Assembly: GCA_963666755.2 (NCBI GenBank)
Contig: CAXXGW010000009.1
Location: 1,922,001 to 1,986,000 of the forward strand
Length of the DNA stretch: 64,000 nt
Origin: CAXXOK01 sp963666755
GTDB lineage: Bacteria > Bacillota > Clostridia > Christensenellales > Aristaeellaceae
Reading direction: 5' to 3'
Shown here: positions 18,067-26,335 of the stretch, piece after piece
How the letters are laid out: every line of letters begins with the position of its first letter
Numbering within the stretch: the stretch's first letter is position 1
Notes under the pieces: model-generated
The model's database searches: none
What the model was told of the DNA's origin: nothing
What the model saw: only the letters and a program-made list of their open reading frames with translations
Position numbers and translations under genes: made by a program

Positions 18067-18852
18067 ATGCCAAATCGCAGAAAACAGCCGAAAGCCGGGG
18101 GCAGGCGTCTGTTGCTGGTCGCGCTCAGCGTGCTGGCGGTTCTGCTATGGGGCTCGGTCATTTCCCACGCTGTGCAGGGCAACACAGACAAGCACAACAC
18201 AGCGGCTTTGCTGGATGCTTCCGAAATGGCAGGCGCCGCCACCGCAGGTTTGACGGATCACCCGCTGTCTGCCGCCCCCTCGCAGCCTGCCTCTACGCTG
18301 GCTGCGCTGGCACGGGAGGCAACCCCAACGGCCAGCCCAACCGCCACGGCAGTGCAGGCTACCGCAAGCCTCCTTGCCCCGCTCCGTGTCGTAAAAGCTA
18401 CACCGACGCCGCAACCCACCCCCACCGCAACCCCCGCCCTGCTGAAATCCGGCATGAAAGGGGATGCCGTCTGGGCAGCGCAGCAAGCCCTGTTCGCGCT
18501 CGGCTATCTGGAAGCCACCCCCGATGGCACCTATGGGAAAGCCACGGTTGCCGCCGTAAAGCAGTTCCAGAAAAGCAACCACCTGAAAGCGGACGGAATC
18601 GCCGGTGCGCTGACCCTGAGCGCCCTGTACAGCGAGGATGCCATTCCATTTGTCGCCGCACCCACCGCTACCCCTAAAGCAAAAAACGCAACCACAAAGG
18701 CGACGGTGTATGTCTGGATTCCGAAAAGTGGTAAATGCTACCATAAAAAAGAGCATTGCAGCAACATGAAGAATCCAACCCTGGTGACCATGCAGGAAGC
18801 CATTGATATGGGTTATACCCCCTGCAGCAAATGCAGGCCCGGCGGTCTGTGA
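18067..18852 (+). CDS. Membrane-anchored peptidoglycan-binding protein with C-terminal Cys4-like domain
   Basis: 261 residues: a basic N-terminus and one transmembrane helix (about 15-33), a long Ala/Thr/Pro-rich extracellular linker, a PG_binding_1 domain (about 136-195, with G-Y-L and F-Q), a second linker, and a C-terminal module of ~50 residues with Y-H..H-C..C-S-K-C, the compact Zn-ribbon-like module often seen at the end of Firmicutes exported nucleases and surface proteins. It is probably held at the membrane with the PG-binding domain reaching into the wall. There is no catalytic domain. The ribosome binding site is weak. Confidence 0.75.
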   Translation: MPNRRKQPKAGGRRLLLVALSVLAVLLWGSVISHAVQGNTDKHNTAALLDASEMAGAATAGLTDHPLSAAPSQPASTLAALAREATPTASPTATAVQATASLLAPLRVVKATPTPQPTPTATPALLKSGMKGDAVWAAQQALFALGYLEATPDGTYGKATVAAVKQFQKSNHLKADGIAGALTLSALYSEDAIPFVAAPTATPKAKNATTKATVYVWIPKSGKCYHKKEHCSNMKNPTLVTMQEAIDMGYTPCSKCRPGGL

Positions 18853-18971
18853 GCACTCCCCTGTATCAGGCCCGCAACATGCAGGCAAACCGCTCCATAC
18901 CGCTTCGATTCTTAACATGATTTACTGCCGGACCGATACAATGCCGGTACTTCCCGGCAGCGGTATGCAAC

Positions 18972-19004
18972 AGGGCGCACCCTCCGAAATGGAGGGTGCG
19001 CCCT
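18972..19004. terminator. Bidirectional stem-loop between convergent genes
   Basis: AGGGCGCACCCTCC (18972-18985) pairs perfectly with 18991-19004 around GAAAT. No U-tract on either side. It separates the surface protein gene from the MarR operon end. Confidence 0.5.
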
Positions 19005-19039
19005 ACCATATGCTCAGATATAGGGTTCAGTATGCGGTT

Positions 19040-19414
19040 TCAGGATGCCAGTTGCAGCATCCACACGTCACCCTCGGCGCGCAGCGTCAGTTCAGCCCGC
19101 ACAGGCGGGAAGCCGAACACACGCCGCTCGGTTTCGCCCGCATCGTTTACGCAGACGATGTCCTGCACCGCATCCAGCGCAAGGGGCAGCGGTGTAAGGC
19201 GTATCCGGCGTATCGTCAAGTCTTCCTGCACAAGGGTCAACAAGTAAGTCAGCGCCACATCGGGCAAAAGAGCCCGCAGCTCATTTTCTACGTCAATCTG
19301 CAGGACCGTATCCCCCCACTCCGTTTCAGCGGCGCGGGTCGGGTTCGCCGTCCCAGCCTTCGCCCGGGCCTCCGCGCCAACCGTGCCGACCGCCAAACCC
19401 ACCCCGCGGGCCAT
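19040..19414 (-). CDS. Unrecognised small protein overlapping the MarR gene tail (start uncertain)
   Basis: From about residue 40 onward (19040-19320) this frame reads as an ordinary soluble alpha/beta protein of some 90 residues ending at 19040, without the compositional oddities of a shadow frame. The N-terminal part overlaps the Gly-rich tail of the MarR gene in another frame. ATG at 19414 is the only ATG nearby, but it lacks a clear ribosome binding site; translation coupled to the end of the MarR gene at 19326, from a non-ATG codon, is equally possible. I do not recognise the family. Confidence 0.4.
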   Translation of the reverse strand: MARGVGLAVGTVGAEARAKAGTANPTRAAETEWGDTVLQIDVENELRALLPDVALTYLLTLVQEDLTIRRIRLTPLPLALDAVQDIVCVNDAGETERRVFGFPPVRAELTLRAEGDVWMLQLAS

Positions 19415-19994
19415 GGAAATCCCCACGCGGGCCATCAAACCCGTCGCGTGGGCCGGCGAAGCCGCCACGCGGGCCACCGAAGCCATCGAAACCCGGGCCG
19501 CGCCCCTCCATAAACTCCTCCATGAAGCGCCGCCTTTCCTCGAAATGCGTATCCGGAAACAGCTCCTCATAATGGTGGATCATCCGTTCCAGATAATCGC
19601 TCAGCGTTTTAAGCTCGTCCTCATTCAGGCAATCGAGCATCTGCGCGGAGTCGAAGGCATCGTCGTCCATCCGGTCGGCTGCCTGCATCCCTTCTTCCGT
19701 CAGGCGGATAGTCATCGCGCGCTTGTCCTCCTCGGATGGCTCACGCACGATGTAGCCGCTGCGCTCCAGCTTGGTCAGCAGCTCTGCCAGCGCCTGCTTG
19801 CTCATGTTCAGCAGATAAGTCAGCTCCCGCTGGCTGATCTGCGGCTTAAGCTTGAGCATGGCCAGCACACGGCCCTGCCCGCGATGCAGGCTGTGCCCGC
19901 GCGCTTCCCCCATAAATCGCTGGAACGTGGCCCGGTGCATCAGGGCCTGCAGCTGTTGCAGCTGCTCGGTAATCATCTGTTTTAAATCATTCAT
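19326..19994 (-). CDS. MarR-family regulator with Gly/Arg/Phe-rich tail
   Basis: 222 residues. A winged helix occupies about 25-110, with the recognition segment S-K-Q-A-L-A-E-L-L and a wing with E-E-D-K-R. The last ~55 residues are an unusual low-complexity tail of repeated G-F-x-G-P-R-G-type units, rich in Gly, Arg, Phe and Asp, resembling nucleic-acid-binding RGG tails. Start at 19994: ATG nine bases after GAGAGG. The promoter region holds two matching palindromes, so the protein very likely represses its own gene. No transporter lies beside it, so its other targets are unknown. Confidence 0.85.
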   Translation of the reverse strand: MNDLKQMITEQLQQLQALMHRATFQRFMGEARGHSLHRGQGRVLAMLKLKPQISQRELTYLLNMSKQALAELLTKLERSGYIVREPSEEDKRAMTIRLTEEGMQAADRMDDDAFDSAQMLDCLNEDELKTLSDYLERMIHHYEELFPDTHFEERRRFMEEFMEGRGPGFDGFGGPRGGFAGPRDGFDGPRGDFHGPRGGFGGRHGWRGGPGEGWDGEPDPRR

Positions 19995-20033
19995 CGTGAA
20001 AATCCTCTCTTTGTGTCGCAATGTTCTTACAAC

Positions 20034-20051
20034 AAGTCAGGTACTTGACTT
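20034..20051. promoter_or_regulatory. MarR operator 1
   Basis: 18-bp imperfect palindrome with core TCAGGTACTTGA, just downstream of the -10 on the minus strand. Confidence 0.7.
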
Positions 20052-20057
20052 AAAGCG

Positions 20058-20086
20058 AGTATACGCGCCTTGCGAATTTTTGTCAA
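20058..20086 (-). promoter_or_regulatory. Promoter of the MarR gene
   Basis: On the minus strand TTGACA (20086-20081), 17-base spacer, TATACT (20063-20058). Confidence 0.85.
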
Positions 20087-20095
20087 GTACCTGAC
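20082..20095. promoter_or_regulatory. MarR operator 2, over the -35
   Basis: GTCAAGTACCTGAC carries the same core as operator 1 in the opposite orientation and overlaps the -35 hexamer. Two sites bracketing the promoter indicate autorepression. Confidence 0.7.
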
Positions 20096-20456
20096 CTTTA
20101 TTTTTATCCTTTGCCCGTGTTCGATGTTTTAATCTCCCCCCGAAAATCCGGGCTGTAAGGGGTATGCCCTATCGCTAAGCGTTTGCCCATCACGCATATT
20201 CCCCCACGCAGCCTTTATAAGCGGTCATCGCGCAAGCGTTTTAACTCTATCCGCGTTGCTTTTCGTTTCGAAACCATCTACGAAAACTCCAGAAATATTT
20301 TCGCTCACCAAATCCTTTGCTCTGCTCAGGTTGCCCTTCCTCCCACACGCCATAACCTCCGTATCCGCCTCCCGGTCTGCAGGAACGTCCCCTCCATCGG
20401 CGAATAGAACAACCGCAGAGGGCATACACGAACAATGGATGCAAAGGAGCGATGGA
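20096..20456 (+). other. 361-base gap upstream of PFK, no gene seen
   Basis: No convincing reading frame, RNA signature or consensus promoter for the PFK gene. A TTGCCC-N16-TAACCT pair near 20331-20358 is the best but poor candidate. Confidence 0.4.
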
Positions 20457-21671
20457 ATGAACGTTCTTGTCGGTCAGTCCGGCGGCCCCACGTCGGTCAT
20501 CAACGCGAGCCTGGCGGGCGTCTTTCAAGCGGCACAGCGTCGCGGCGTGGAGCATGTCTATGGGATGGTCAACGGAATCGCGGGCTTTCTGGAAGGCAAA
20601 ACCGTCGATCTGGGAGAAACGCTTTGCGGCAATCTGGAAATCGAGCTGCTGAAGCGCACCCCCTCGTCCTTTCTGGGTTCGTGCCGGTATAAGCTGCCGG
20701 ATCCGGCGCAGGACGAAACGCCCTATCGGCGCATTTTTGAGAAGCTCGAAGCCATGGATATCGGCCTTCTTTTTTATATCGGCGGCAACGACAGCATGGA
20801 CACCATCCTGAAGCTATCCGACTACGCCAAGGCGATCGGCAGCTCCATCCGCATGATGGGCGTGCCCAAGACCATTGATAACGATCTGCTGGAAACCGAC
20901 CACACCCCCGGCTACGGTTCCGCCGCCAAGTATATTGCCGTCGTGATGAAAGAGCTGATCCGCGACGCGACCGTGTACGGCAACCAGTACGTAACCATTG
21001 TGGAAATCATGGGCCGCAACGCCGGTTGGCTGACCGCCGCCGCCGCGCTGGCCGAAGGGGAGGATTGCGAAGGCGTCGATATGATCTGCCTGCCGGAAAT
21101 CCCTTTTAATGTGGATCGCTTTATTGACAAGGTGGCTGCCATGCAAAAGCAGCGGCAGTCCATCGTGATTGCGGTGTCCGAAGGTGTTAAACTGGAGGAC
21201 GGGCGTTACGTTTGCCTGCTTTCGGACGACGCGCGCCGTGTGGATGCGTTCGGCCATACCAACCTGACCGGCACGGCGCGTTATCTGGCCAACCGTGTGG
21301 CGCAGGCGTTGCCCACCAAGACGCGCTGCATCGAGCTTTCTACCCTGCAGCGGTGCGCCGCCCACATTTCCAGCCGCACGGATATTACCGAGGCCTATCA
21401 GGTTGGCGGCGCGGCGGTCAAGGCTGCGTTTGAGGGCCACACCGGCGAGATGGTCGGCATCCACCGTATTTCGGATGATCCTTATCAGTATGTGACGCAG
21501 GCTGTGGATGTACACAGGGTTGCCAATCTGGAAAAGAAAATCCCGCCGGAATGGATCGATACGACACATACCCACCTGGAACCCGCCTTTTTACGCTACG
21601 CACGGCCGCTGATCCAGGCGGAACTTTCCCCCATCTACATCGACGGCCTCGTGCGGCACATCCGCCGCTGA
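20457..21671 (+). CDS. 6-phosphofructokinase, probably pyrophosphate-dependent
   Basis: 404 residues. It phosphorylates fructose-6-phosphate in glycolysis. The substrate-loop motif P-K-T-I-D-N-D (137-143) has Lys where ATP enzymes have Gly, and G-G-N-D (109-112) has Asp at the position that is Gly in ATP-PFKs; both changes are associated with PPi use. The Asn in place of the first Asp of the usual G-G-D-D is a variation seen in some clostridial members as I recall. ATG at 20457 follows AAGGAGC by seven bases. Together with pyruvate phosphate dikinase at the window end, it suggests PPi-linked glycolysis. ATP use cannot be excluded. Confidence 0.85.
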   Translation: MNVLVGQSGGPTSVINASLAGVFQAAQRRGVEHVYGMVNGIAGFLEGKTVDLGETLCGNLEIELLKRTPSSFLGSCRYKLPDPAQDETPYRRIFEKLEAMDIGLLFYIGGNDSMDTILKLSDYAKAIGSSIRMMGVPKTIDNDLLETDHTPGYGSAAKYIAVVMKELIRDATVYGNQYVTIVEIMGRNAGWLTAAAALAEGEDCEGVDMICLPEIPFNVDRFIDKVAAMQKQRQSIVIAVSEGVKLEDGRYVCLLSDDARRVDAFGHTNLTGTARYLANRVAQALPTKTRCIELSTLQRCAAHISSRTDITEAYQVGGAAVKAAFEGHTGEMVGIHRISDDPYQYVTQAVDVHRVANLEKKIPPEWIDTTHTHLEPAFLRYARPLIQAELSPIYIDGLVRHIRR

Positions 21672-21746
21672 CCGCCGTCTAACAATCCAAACCCGTGTAT
21701 ACCGTCGCGGGCCGCCCAGACTTTGATTGCGCCCGGCGGCACGCGA

Positions 21747-21755
21747 TGGTATACT
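21747..21755 (+). promoter_or_regulatory. Extended -10 promoter
   Basis: TGG followed by TATACT (21750-21755), about 50 bases before the membrane protein gene. The nearest -35-like TTGATT is too far (21 bases). Confidence 0.5.
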
Positions 21756-21807
21756 CTTTTTGCCGATTTTTCCGTAACAGGCAATCCAAAGGATGGAGTG
21801 GTTTACC

Positions 21808-23466
21808 ATGATGCCGAAACCGCAGGGTACGGCCCGCCGCGTGCTGAAAATGCTGCCTGTGCTGCTGTTTGCGCTTGCGCTGATCCTCACCTGGACTTCC
21901 GCCTGGTTTGTGGCGCACAACCTGCTGGACAGCGACGCCTCCAGCGAAATGGTGCTGGCCCATCTGCTTGCGCGCCAGAATCAGCTCCTGAGCACAGACT
22001 GGTTTTACTCCAACGAGTTGCGCGCGGCGCAAACCCAGCTGATCTTTACGCCGCTGTTCAAAATCCTGACCGACTGGCATTGGGTGCGGTTTATCGGCAT
22101 CGTGCTGTTGCAGACGTTGCTGCTCCTGAGCTACCGCTACCTGTGCAAGCGGCTGAAGCTGTCCGATCGGGCGTTTTTCCTGTCTGCTGCAATTTTGATG
22201 ATGCCTTACAGCGTGGGGTACGGCCGCATTGTGCTTTTCCACACCTACTATCTGCCCTATGTGGCTTTTGGGTTCCTGCTGCTGGGCCTGTACCTGGGTG
22301 TGCTGCAGGGCGATCCGGCCGAGAAGCCGGTTCGCCGCCGGGTACGGATTGCCCTGCTGCTTTCGGTGGCCTTTATCGCCTCGTTGAACGGCCTGCGGCA
22401 GCTGATGGTTACGCTGGTGCCGCTGCTGGGCGCGTCCGCCGTGCTCCTGTTCCGCCCCATGCAGCCCGGCGCGCAGCCTCAGGGGGCATCCCGCTGGCGG
22501 GGGATCGTTCTGGCGCTTGGCGCCGTGCTTGCCGGGGGCTGCGGCTATCTGGTAAACACACGCGTGCTTGCAAACCTTTATGCGTTCCGGCAGTTTAACG
22601 ATGTGGTGCTGGGGCTGATCGAGCCGGAAAACCTCTCCCTGCTGACGAAAGGCTACTTTGCCCAGTTTGGGTTTCAGGCCGGCCGCCTTTTGACCACGCC
22701 GGAAGGGCTGCTGGCGTGCGGCGGGCTGCTGATTGCCCTGTACGCCCTTGGTGCGGGCTATGGCGCGCTGCGCATGCGCTCGCTTGCGCCGGATGCGACG
22801 CCCGACTGGCCGGGGCTGCTGTTTGCCACTTCGCTAACCACCATGCTTGCGCTGTTCTTCTTCACCCGGGAAAACGCCAACTACCTGCTTTACCTCATCC
22901 CCTGCGCGGTCTGGGTCGTGCCGCTACTGGCGCGGCGGCTGGACGGCGACGCGGCGTATACGGGCGTACGCAAGGGGCTGGTTTACGCGGTTTGCGCCTG
23001 CATGCTGGCAAACGGCGTGTACAACAACCTGTTCTTTATCCAGCCGCAGGGCAAAGCGGTGGATTACGAAGGCATTAGCGCGCCGGAAACGGATACGGTG
23101 CAGAGCTTGCAGGGCGTGCTTGCTTTTTTACGGGAGAACCAATACACGCTGGGGTATGCCACCTTCTGGAATGCCAATGTGCTGACCGAGGCCAGCAATG
23201 GGGAAATCCCGATGGTCAACATCATCCTCAACGAAAGCGATATGACCGCGACCCTCTACGACTGGCTGAGCGACCGCACCCTGCGGGATCGGGATTTTGT
23301 GTCCCGGCAGAAGGTGTTTGTGCTGCTCAAAGGCGATGAGGATCAGCTTTTCCTGAACACGGCGCTGTCCGACCAGGGCGAGTATGTCTATGAGGACGAG
23401 CAGTATATGATCTTTTCCTATGAAACCCCCACTGCGCCGATGGATGCACTGCTTCCGGCGGCCTGA
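21808..23466 (+). CDS. Multi-pass membrane protein, GT-C glycosyltransferase-like
   Basis: 552 residues with about ten hydrophobic helices and a C-terminal extracellular domain of roughly 130 residues. After the first helix an acidic D-S-D segment lies in the first outer loop, the place where GT-C enzymes keep their catalytic acidic motif, and the general layout (long hydrophobic barrel, soluble C-terminal part) agrees with polyprenyl-phosphate-sugar-dependent transferases. I cannot name the substrate and would not exclude a non-enzymatic membrane protein. ATG at 21808 is preferred over 21793 owing to GGAG spacing. It is single, with its own promoter and terminator. Confidence 0.65.
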   Translation: MMPKPQGTARRVLKMLPVLLFALALILTWTSAWFVAHNLLDSDASSEMVLAHLLARQNQLLSTDWFYSNELRAAQTQLIFTPLFKILTDWHWVRFIGIVLLQTLLLLSYRYLCKRLKLSDRAFFLSAAILMMPYSVGYGRIVLFHTYYLPYVAFGFLLLGLYLGVLQGDPAEKPVRRRVRIALLLSVAFIASLNGLRQLMVTLVPLLGASAVLLFRPMQPGAQPQGASRWRGIVLALGAVLAGGCGYLVNTRVLANLYAFRQFNDVVLGLIEPENLSLLTKGYFAQFGFQAGRLLTTPEGLLACGGLLIALYALGAGYGALRMRSLAPDATPDWPGLLFATSLTTMLALFFFTRENANYLLYLIPCAVWVVPLLARRLDGDAAYTGVRKGLVYAVCACMLANGVYNNLFFIQPQGKAVDYEGISAPETDTVQSLQGVLAFLRENQYTLGYATFWNANVLTEASNGEIPMVNIILNESDMTATLYDWLSDRTLRDRDFVSRQKVFVLLKGDEDQLFLNTALSDQGEYVYEDEQYMIFSYETPTAPMDALLPAA

Positions 23467-23488
23467 ACGATATTATTAGAGTACCAGC

Positions 23489-23520
23489 ACGCGGGGCCGG
23501 GCATTTGCCCGGCCCCGCGT
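23489..23520 (+). terminator. Terminator of the GT-C-like gene
   Basis: 14-bp perfect stem (23489-23502 with 23507-23520), four-base loop, then TTGTATT. Confidence 0.65.
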
Positions 23521-23739
23521 TGTATTCGGTAAACCCGCAACATCCAGCCTGCCTGCTGACTACTGCGCGAACCTTCATGGCGCCCATGCCTGCTAAGCAT
23601 CTTTCCTCACGTTTCCGACAGCTTGTAGCAGGAAAATTGCGGCACGTCAGTCCGCTTCCAAATGCCATCAGCATTCCCTCCCGATTTTTAAAGCGCCCGG
23701 AGCGTTTTCTCTACTCCGGTTTCGGTTCGGGAGCAGGCC

Positions 23740-23903
23740 GCCCGGCAGGCGACGTTGCATCCGGAACGCCTGCCTCCGGCTCGGCCCAGTACAGGTACCA
23801 AGGCACCCGGAAGGTTTCCCGCCTTATTCCGGCTTATGGTCAGGGGGAAGCTGCCCGGCAGGCGACGTTGCATCCGGAACGCCTGCCTCCGGCTCGGCCC
23901 AGT
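23740..23903. repeat. Direct duplication of the TetR gene 3' end
   Basis: A 51-base block at 23740-23790 recurs unchanged at 23853-23903, offset 113 bases. The second copy codes for the C-terminal part of the TetR regulator; the first lies beyond its stop codon and is non-coding. Weaker similarity continues on the 5' side of both blocks, so the original duplication was about 113 bases. The rest of 23521-23823 shows no gene. Confidence 0.85.
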
Positions 23904-24462
23904 CCAGCAGGTTAAACAGCCTGCGCACCGCGTGGTACTGCTGGCTCAGCATCCGTTCCGCCTCCTCCGGCAGCAGGGTTACAAAATGGGTGGCAATCAT
24001 CGTGGCCAGCCCGTGCACATACACCCACAGGTGCAGGTGGAACTGACGCGCCTGTTCCCGGGATAACCCGGTGCTCTGCATCACAAGCGAGAGCACAAAA
24101 TCCATCGTCGGGTCCACCTGCTGCTGCGTGCCGTCCATCTCCCGATCCCGCATGAATAAAAGCCGGAACAGCTGGGGTTCCTCCCGGGCCAACTGCAGGT
24201 AGGCCAGCCCCGACCCCAGATACGGCTTGGGTGAAAGTTCGCCGCAGCGTAAAAGGTTTGCGGCATATACATCGCCTGCCATGCGCAGCATCTCGGTACG
24301 AATCTCGTCCATGGAGTGGAAGGCGCGGAAAAGAGGCTGTGTGGAACAGCCCAGCGCCTTGGCGACGGCGCGTGCGTTTACGGCCTCCAACCCCTGTTGC
24401 CGTGTGATGCGGAAGGCTGCCGCCAGCACATCGTCCCGCGTGAACTGTATTTTAGGCGGCAT
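23824..24462 (-). CDS. TetR/AcrR-family repressor
   Basis: 212 residues: N-terminal helix-turn-helix (about 10-55, with V-A-K-A-L-G-C-S-T-Q) and a helical ligand-binding domain. AAGGAGGGG precedes the ATG. It is divergent from a two-gene ABC exporter, and each promoter carries the same TAAC-N4-GTTA operator, so it most probably represses itself and the exporter until a ligand binds. The last ~20 residues are coded by the repeated DNA described at 23740-23903 and may have been altered by that duplication. Confidence 0.88.
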   Translation of the reverse strand: MPPKIQFTRDDVLAAAFRITRQQGLEAVNARAVAKALGCSTQPLFRAFHSMDEIRTEMLRMAGDVYAANLLRCGELSPKPYLGSGLAYLQLAREEPQLFRLLFMRDREMDGTQQQVDPTMDFVLSLVMQSTGLSREQARQFHLHLWVYVHGLATMIATHFVTLLPEEAERMLSQQYHAVRRLFNLLDWAEPEAGVPDATSPAGQLPPDHKPE

Positions 24463-24498
24463 GGAGCCCCTCCTTCCGGCGTTAGAATGCCCGTCCTG

Positions 24499-24510
24499 TA
24501 ACGTCTGTTA
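24499..24510. promoter_or_regulatory. TetR operator on the tetR side
   Basis: TAACGTCTGTTA, an inverted repeat TAAC-N4-GTTA, directly next to the -10 of the TetR gene. Confidence 0.65.
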
Positions 24511-24538
24511 TTTTAACGGCTGCCTGCGACGTTGTCAA
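24510..24538 (-). promoter_or_regulatory. Promoter of the TetR gene
   Basis: Minus strand TTGACA (24538-24533), 17-base spacer, TAAAAT (24515-24510). Confidence 0.85.
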
Positions 24539-24568
24539 CCGCGAAGCAAGGTTTTGGAACAGCGTCGC

Positions 24569-24597
24569 TTGACAATTACACCCTTTCACATTATGAT
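24569..24597 (+). promoter_or_regulatory. Promoter of the ABC exporter
   Basis: TTGACA (24569-24574), 17-base spacer, TATGAT (24592-24597). Confidence 0.85.
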
Positions 24598-24608
24598 AAC
24601 GCATGTTA
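24597..24608. promoter_or_regulatory. TetR operator on the exporter side
   Basis: TAACGCATGTTA shares the TAACG..TGTTA pattern with the site at 24499 and starts on the last base of the exporter -10. Confidence 0.65.
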
Positions 24609-24679
24609 CGTATTCAATGTTCTGTAACCATGCGCCGCACGCCCCACATGCGCGCCGGTTACGCCGCAGGAGGGATACC

Positions 24680-25522
24680 ATGGATGTTCTGACTATTCAG
24701 GGGTTGACGAAACATTACCCTGCCTTCACGCTGGACGACGTTTCCTTTACGGTGCAGCAGGGCGAAATCATGGGCTTTATCGGCCGCAACGGCGCGGGTA
24801 AAACCACAACGCTCAAATCCCTTCTCAATCTGGTGCACCCCGACAAGGGCGATATCTCGTTTTTCGGCCTGCCTTTCCTGCAAAACGAGCAGGCCATCAA
24901 GCGCCGCATCGGTTTCGTGTCCGGCGGGGTGGATTACTACGTGCATAAGAAGTTGCAAACCATTACCGCCGTAACCCGCGCCTTTTACCCGGACTGGGAT
25001 GCCGAAGCCTACAGGCGCTATCTGACGCAGTTCAATCTGGACGAGGGAAAAACCCCCAATCAGCTTTCCGCAGGCATGCGGGTAAAATACAATTTGGCGC
25101 TGGCCCTCTCCCACCGCGCCGAACTGCTGATTCTGGACGAGCCGACCAGCGGCCTGGACCCCGTCAGCCGCGACGATCTGCTGGATGTGTTCCTGACGCT
25201 GGCCCGGGAAGGCGTCAGCATCCTGTTTTCCACGCATATCACCAGCGATCTGGACCGCTGTGCCGACAGGGTTACCTACATCCGGCAGGGCCGCATCCTG
25301 GCCAGCGAGGCGTTGGAAACCTTCGTGGGCGGGTACCGCCAGCTTGCGCTTGCGGATTTGCCCACCCCCGCCCTGCAGGGGCAGCTGATCGGGTTGAAAC
25401 CGGCCAAGCACGGTTACACCGCCCTGTTGCGCACAGCGGATGCGCAGGCGCTGGGCCTGGACACCGCGCCAGCCGATCTGGAAACCATCATGGTCCATCT
25501 GGAAAAGGAGGAACAGCTATGA
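24680..25522 (+). CDS. ABC exporter ATP-binding protein
   Basis: 280 residues. Walker A G-R-N-G-A-G-K-T (35-42), a signature L-S-A-G-M in place of L-S-G-G-Q, and Walker B L-I-L-D-E-P-T-S-G-L-D-P are present, with the short helical insert typical of the CcmA/YtrB class of two-component exporters. AGGAGGG precedes the ATG. Its stop overlaps the start of the permease by four bases. The TetR repressor beside it suggests induction by a toxic compound or by membrane or antibiotic stress. Confidence 0.9.
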   Translation: MDVLTIQGLTKHYPAFTLDDVSFTVQQGEIMGFIGRNGAGKTTTLKSLLNLVHPDKGDISFFGLPFLQNEQAIKRRIGFVSGGVDYYVHKKLQTITAVTRAFYPDWDAEAYRRYLTQFNLDEGKTPNQLSAGMRVKYNLALALSHRAELLILDEPTSGLDPVSRDDLLDVFLTLAREGVSILFSTHITSDLDRCADRVTYIRQGRILASEALETFVGGYRQLALADLPTPALQGQLIGLKPAKHGYTALLRTADAQALGLDTAPADLETIMVHLEKEEQL

Positions 25523-26166
25523 AAACGTTGCTGCAGAAAGAATTCCGACTGGCAATGCACCCAACCAACCTGCTGTTCCTGTCGCTTTCGGCGCTGTTGC
25601 TTATCCCCAATTATCCTTACTACGTCACCTTTTTTTACACGGGGTTGGGGCTGTTTTTCACTTGCCTGAGTGCCCGGGAAAACCATGATGTTGAGTACGC
25701 GATGGCGTTACCCGTACGCAAGCGGGATCTGGTGCGGGCGCGCGTGCTGTTTGCCGTGCTGGTAGAGCTTGCGCAGGTTGCGCTCGCCGTGCCCTTCGCG
25801 CTGCTGCGGCAGCGGCTGCTGCCGGTGGGCAATCAGGTCGGGATGGACGCAAACCTCGCGTTTTTCGGCTTCTCCTTCCTGCTGCTGGGGCTGTTTAATT
25901 ATTCGTTCTTCACCCGGTATTACCGTGCGCCGGACAAGGTTGGCAAGGCCTTTGCCATGGCAAGCACCGTGTTTTTCCTTGTCATGGTAGTTTTGGAAAC
26001 GCTCACCCACGCCCTGCCGGTGATGCGCGATCAGTTGGATACGCCGGATCCGCTTTTCCTCTCGTACAAGCTGGCGGTGCTGGCCGCGGGCCTGCTCATG
26101 TACGGGCTGCTGACGCTGCGCACGGTGCAAGTCGCCTGCCGCCGTTTTGAGGCGCTCGATCTTTAA
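25519..26166 (+). CDS. ABC-2-type membrane protein of the exporter
   Basis: 215 residues with about five or six hydrophobic segments, beginning with the L-L-x-K-E-F-R signature helix characteristic of ABC-2 permeases, and P-V-R-K-R-D-L after the second helix, a hallmark of this class. Translation is coupled to the ATPase through an ATGA overlap. Substrate unknown. A stem-loop (26189-26198 with 26215-26224) follows without a U-tract. Confidence 0.82.
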   Translation: MKTLLQKEFRLAMHPTNLLFLSLSALLLIPNYPYYVTFFYTGLGLFFTCLSARENHDVEYAMALPVRKRDLVRARVLFAVLVELAQVALAVPFALLRQRLLPVGNQVGMDANLAFFGFSFLLLGLFNYSFFTRYYRAPDKVGKAFAMASTVFFLVMVVLETLTHALPVMRDQLDTPDPLFLSYKLAVLAAGLLMYGLLTLRTVQVACRRFEALDL

Positions 26167-26281
26167 AACGCAATCCCTGCTCCGTCTACGGGCCACGCCC
26201 GGCTTTACGGCCGCGCGTGGCCCGTGGCGTCTGTGCGGGTGTAAAGTTTCGCTCCGTGCGCTTTTCAGGCGCGCCCCGCTG

Positions 26282-26290
26282 TGGTATACT
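26282..26290 (+). promoter_or_regulatory. Extended -10 promoter of the CdaR-type gene
   Basis: TGG followed by TATACT (26285-26290); GGAAGGAG lies about 30 bases on. Confidence 0.6.
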
Positions 26291-26335
26291 TTCTGTGCAA
26301 CCCCACAGGGGTTTGCGTGGAAGGAGACGCGCCGC

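Noticed and set aside
18067..18852. Cell-wall hydrolase
   Set aside because: Only a peptidoglycan-binding module and a small Cys module are visible; there is no catalytic domain.
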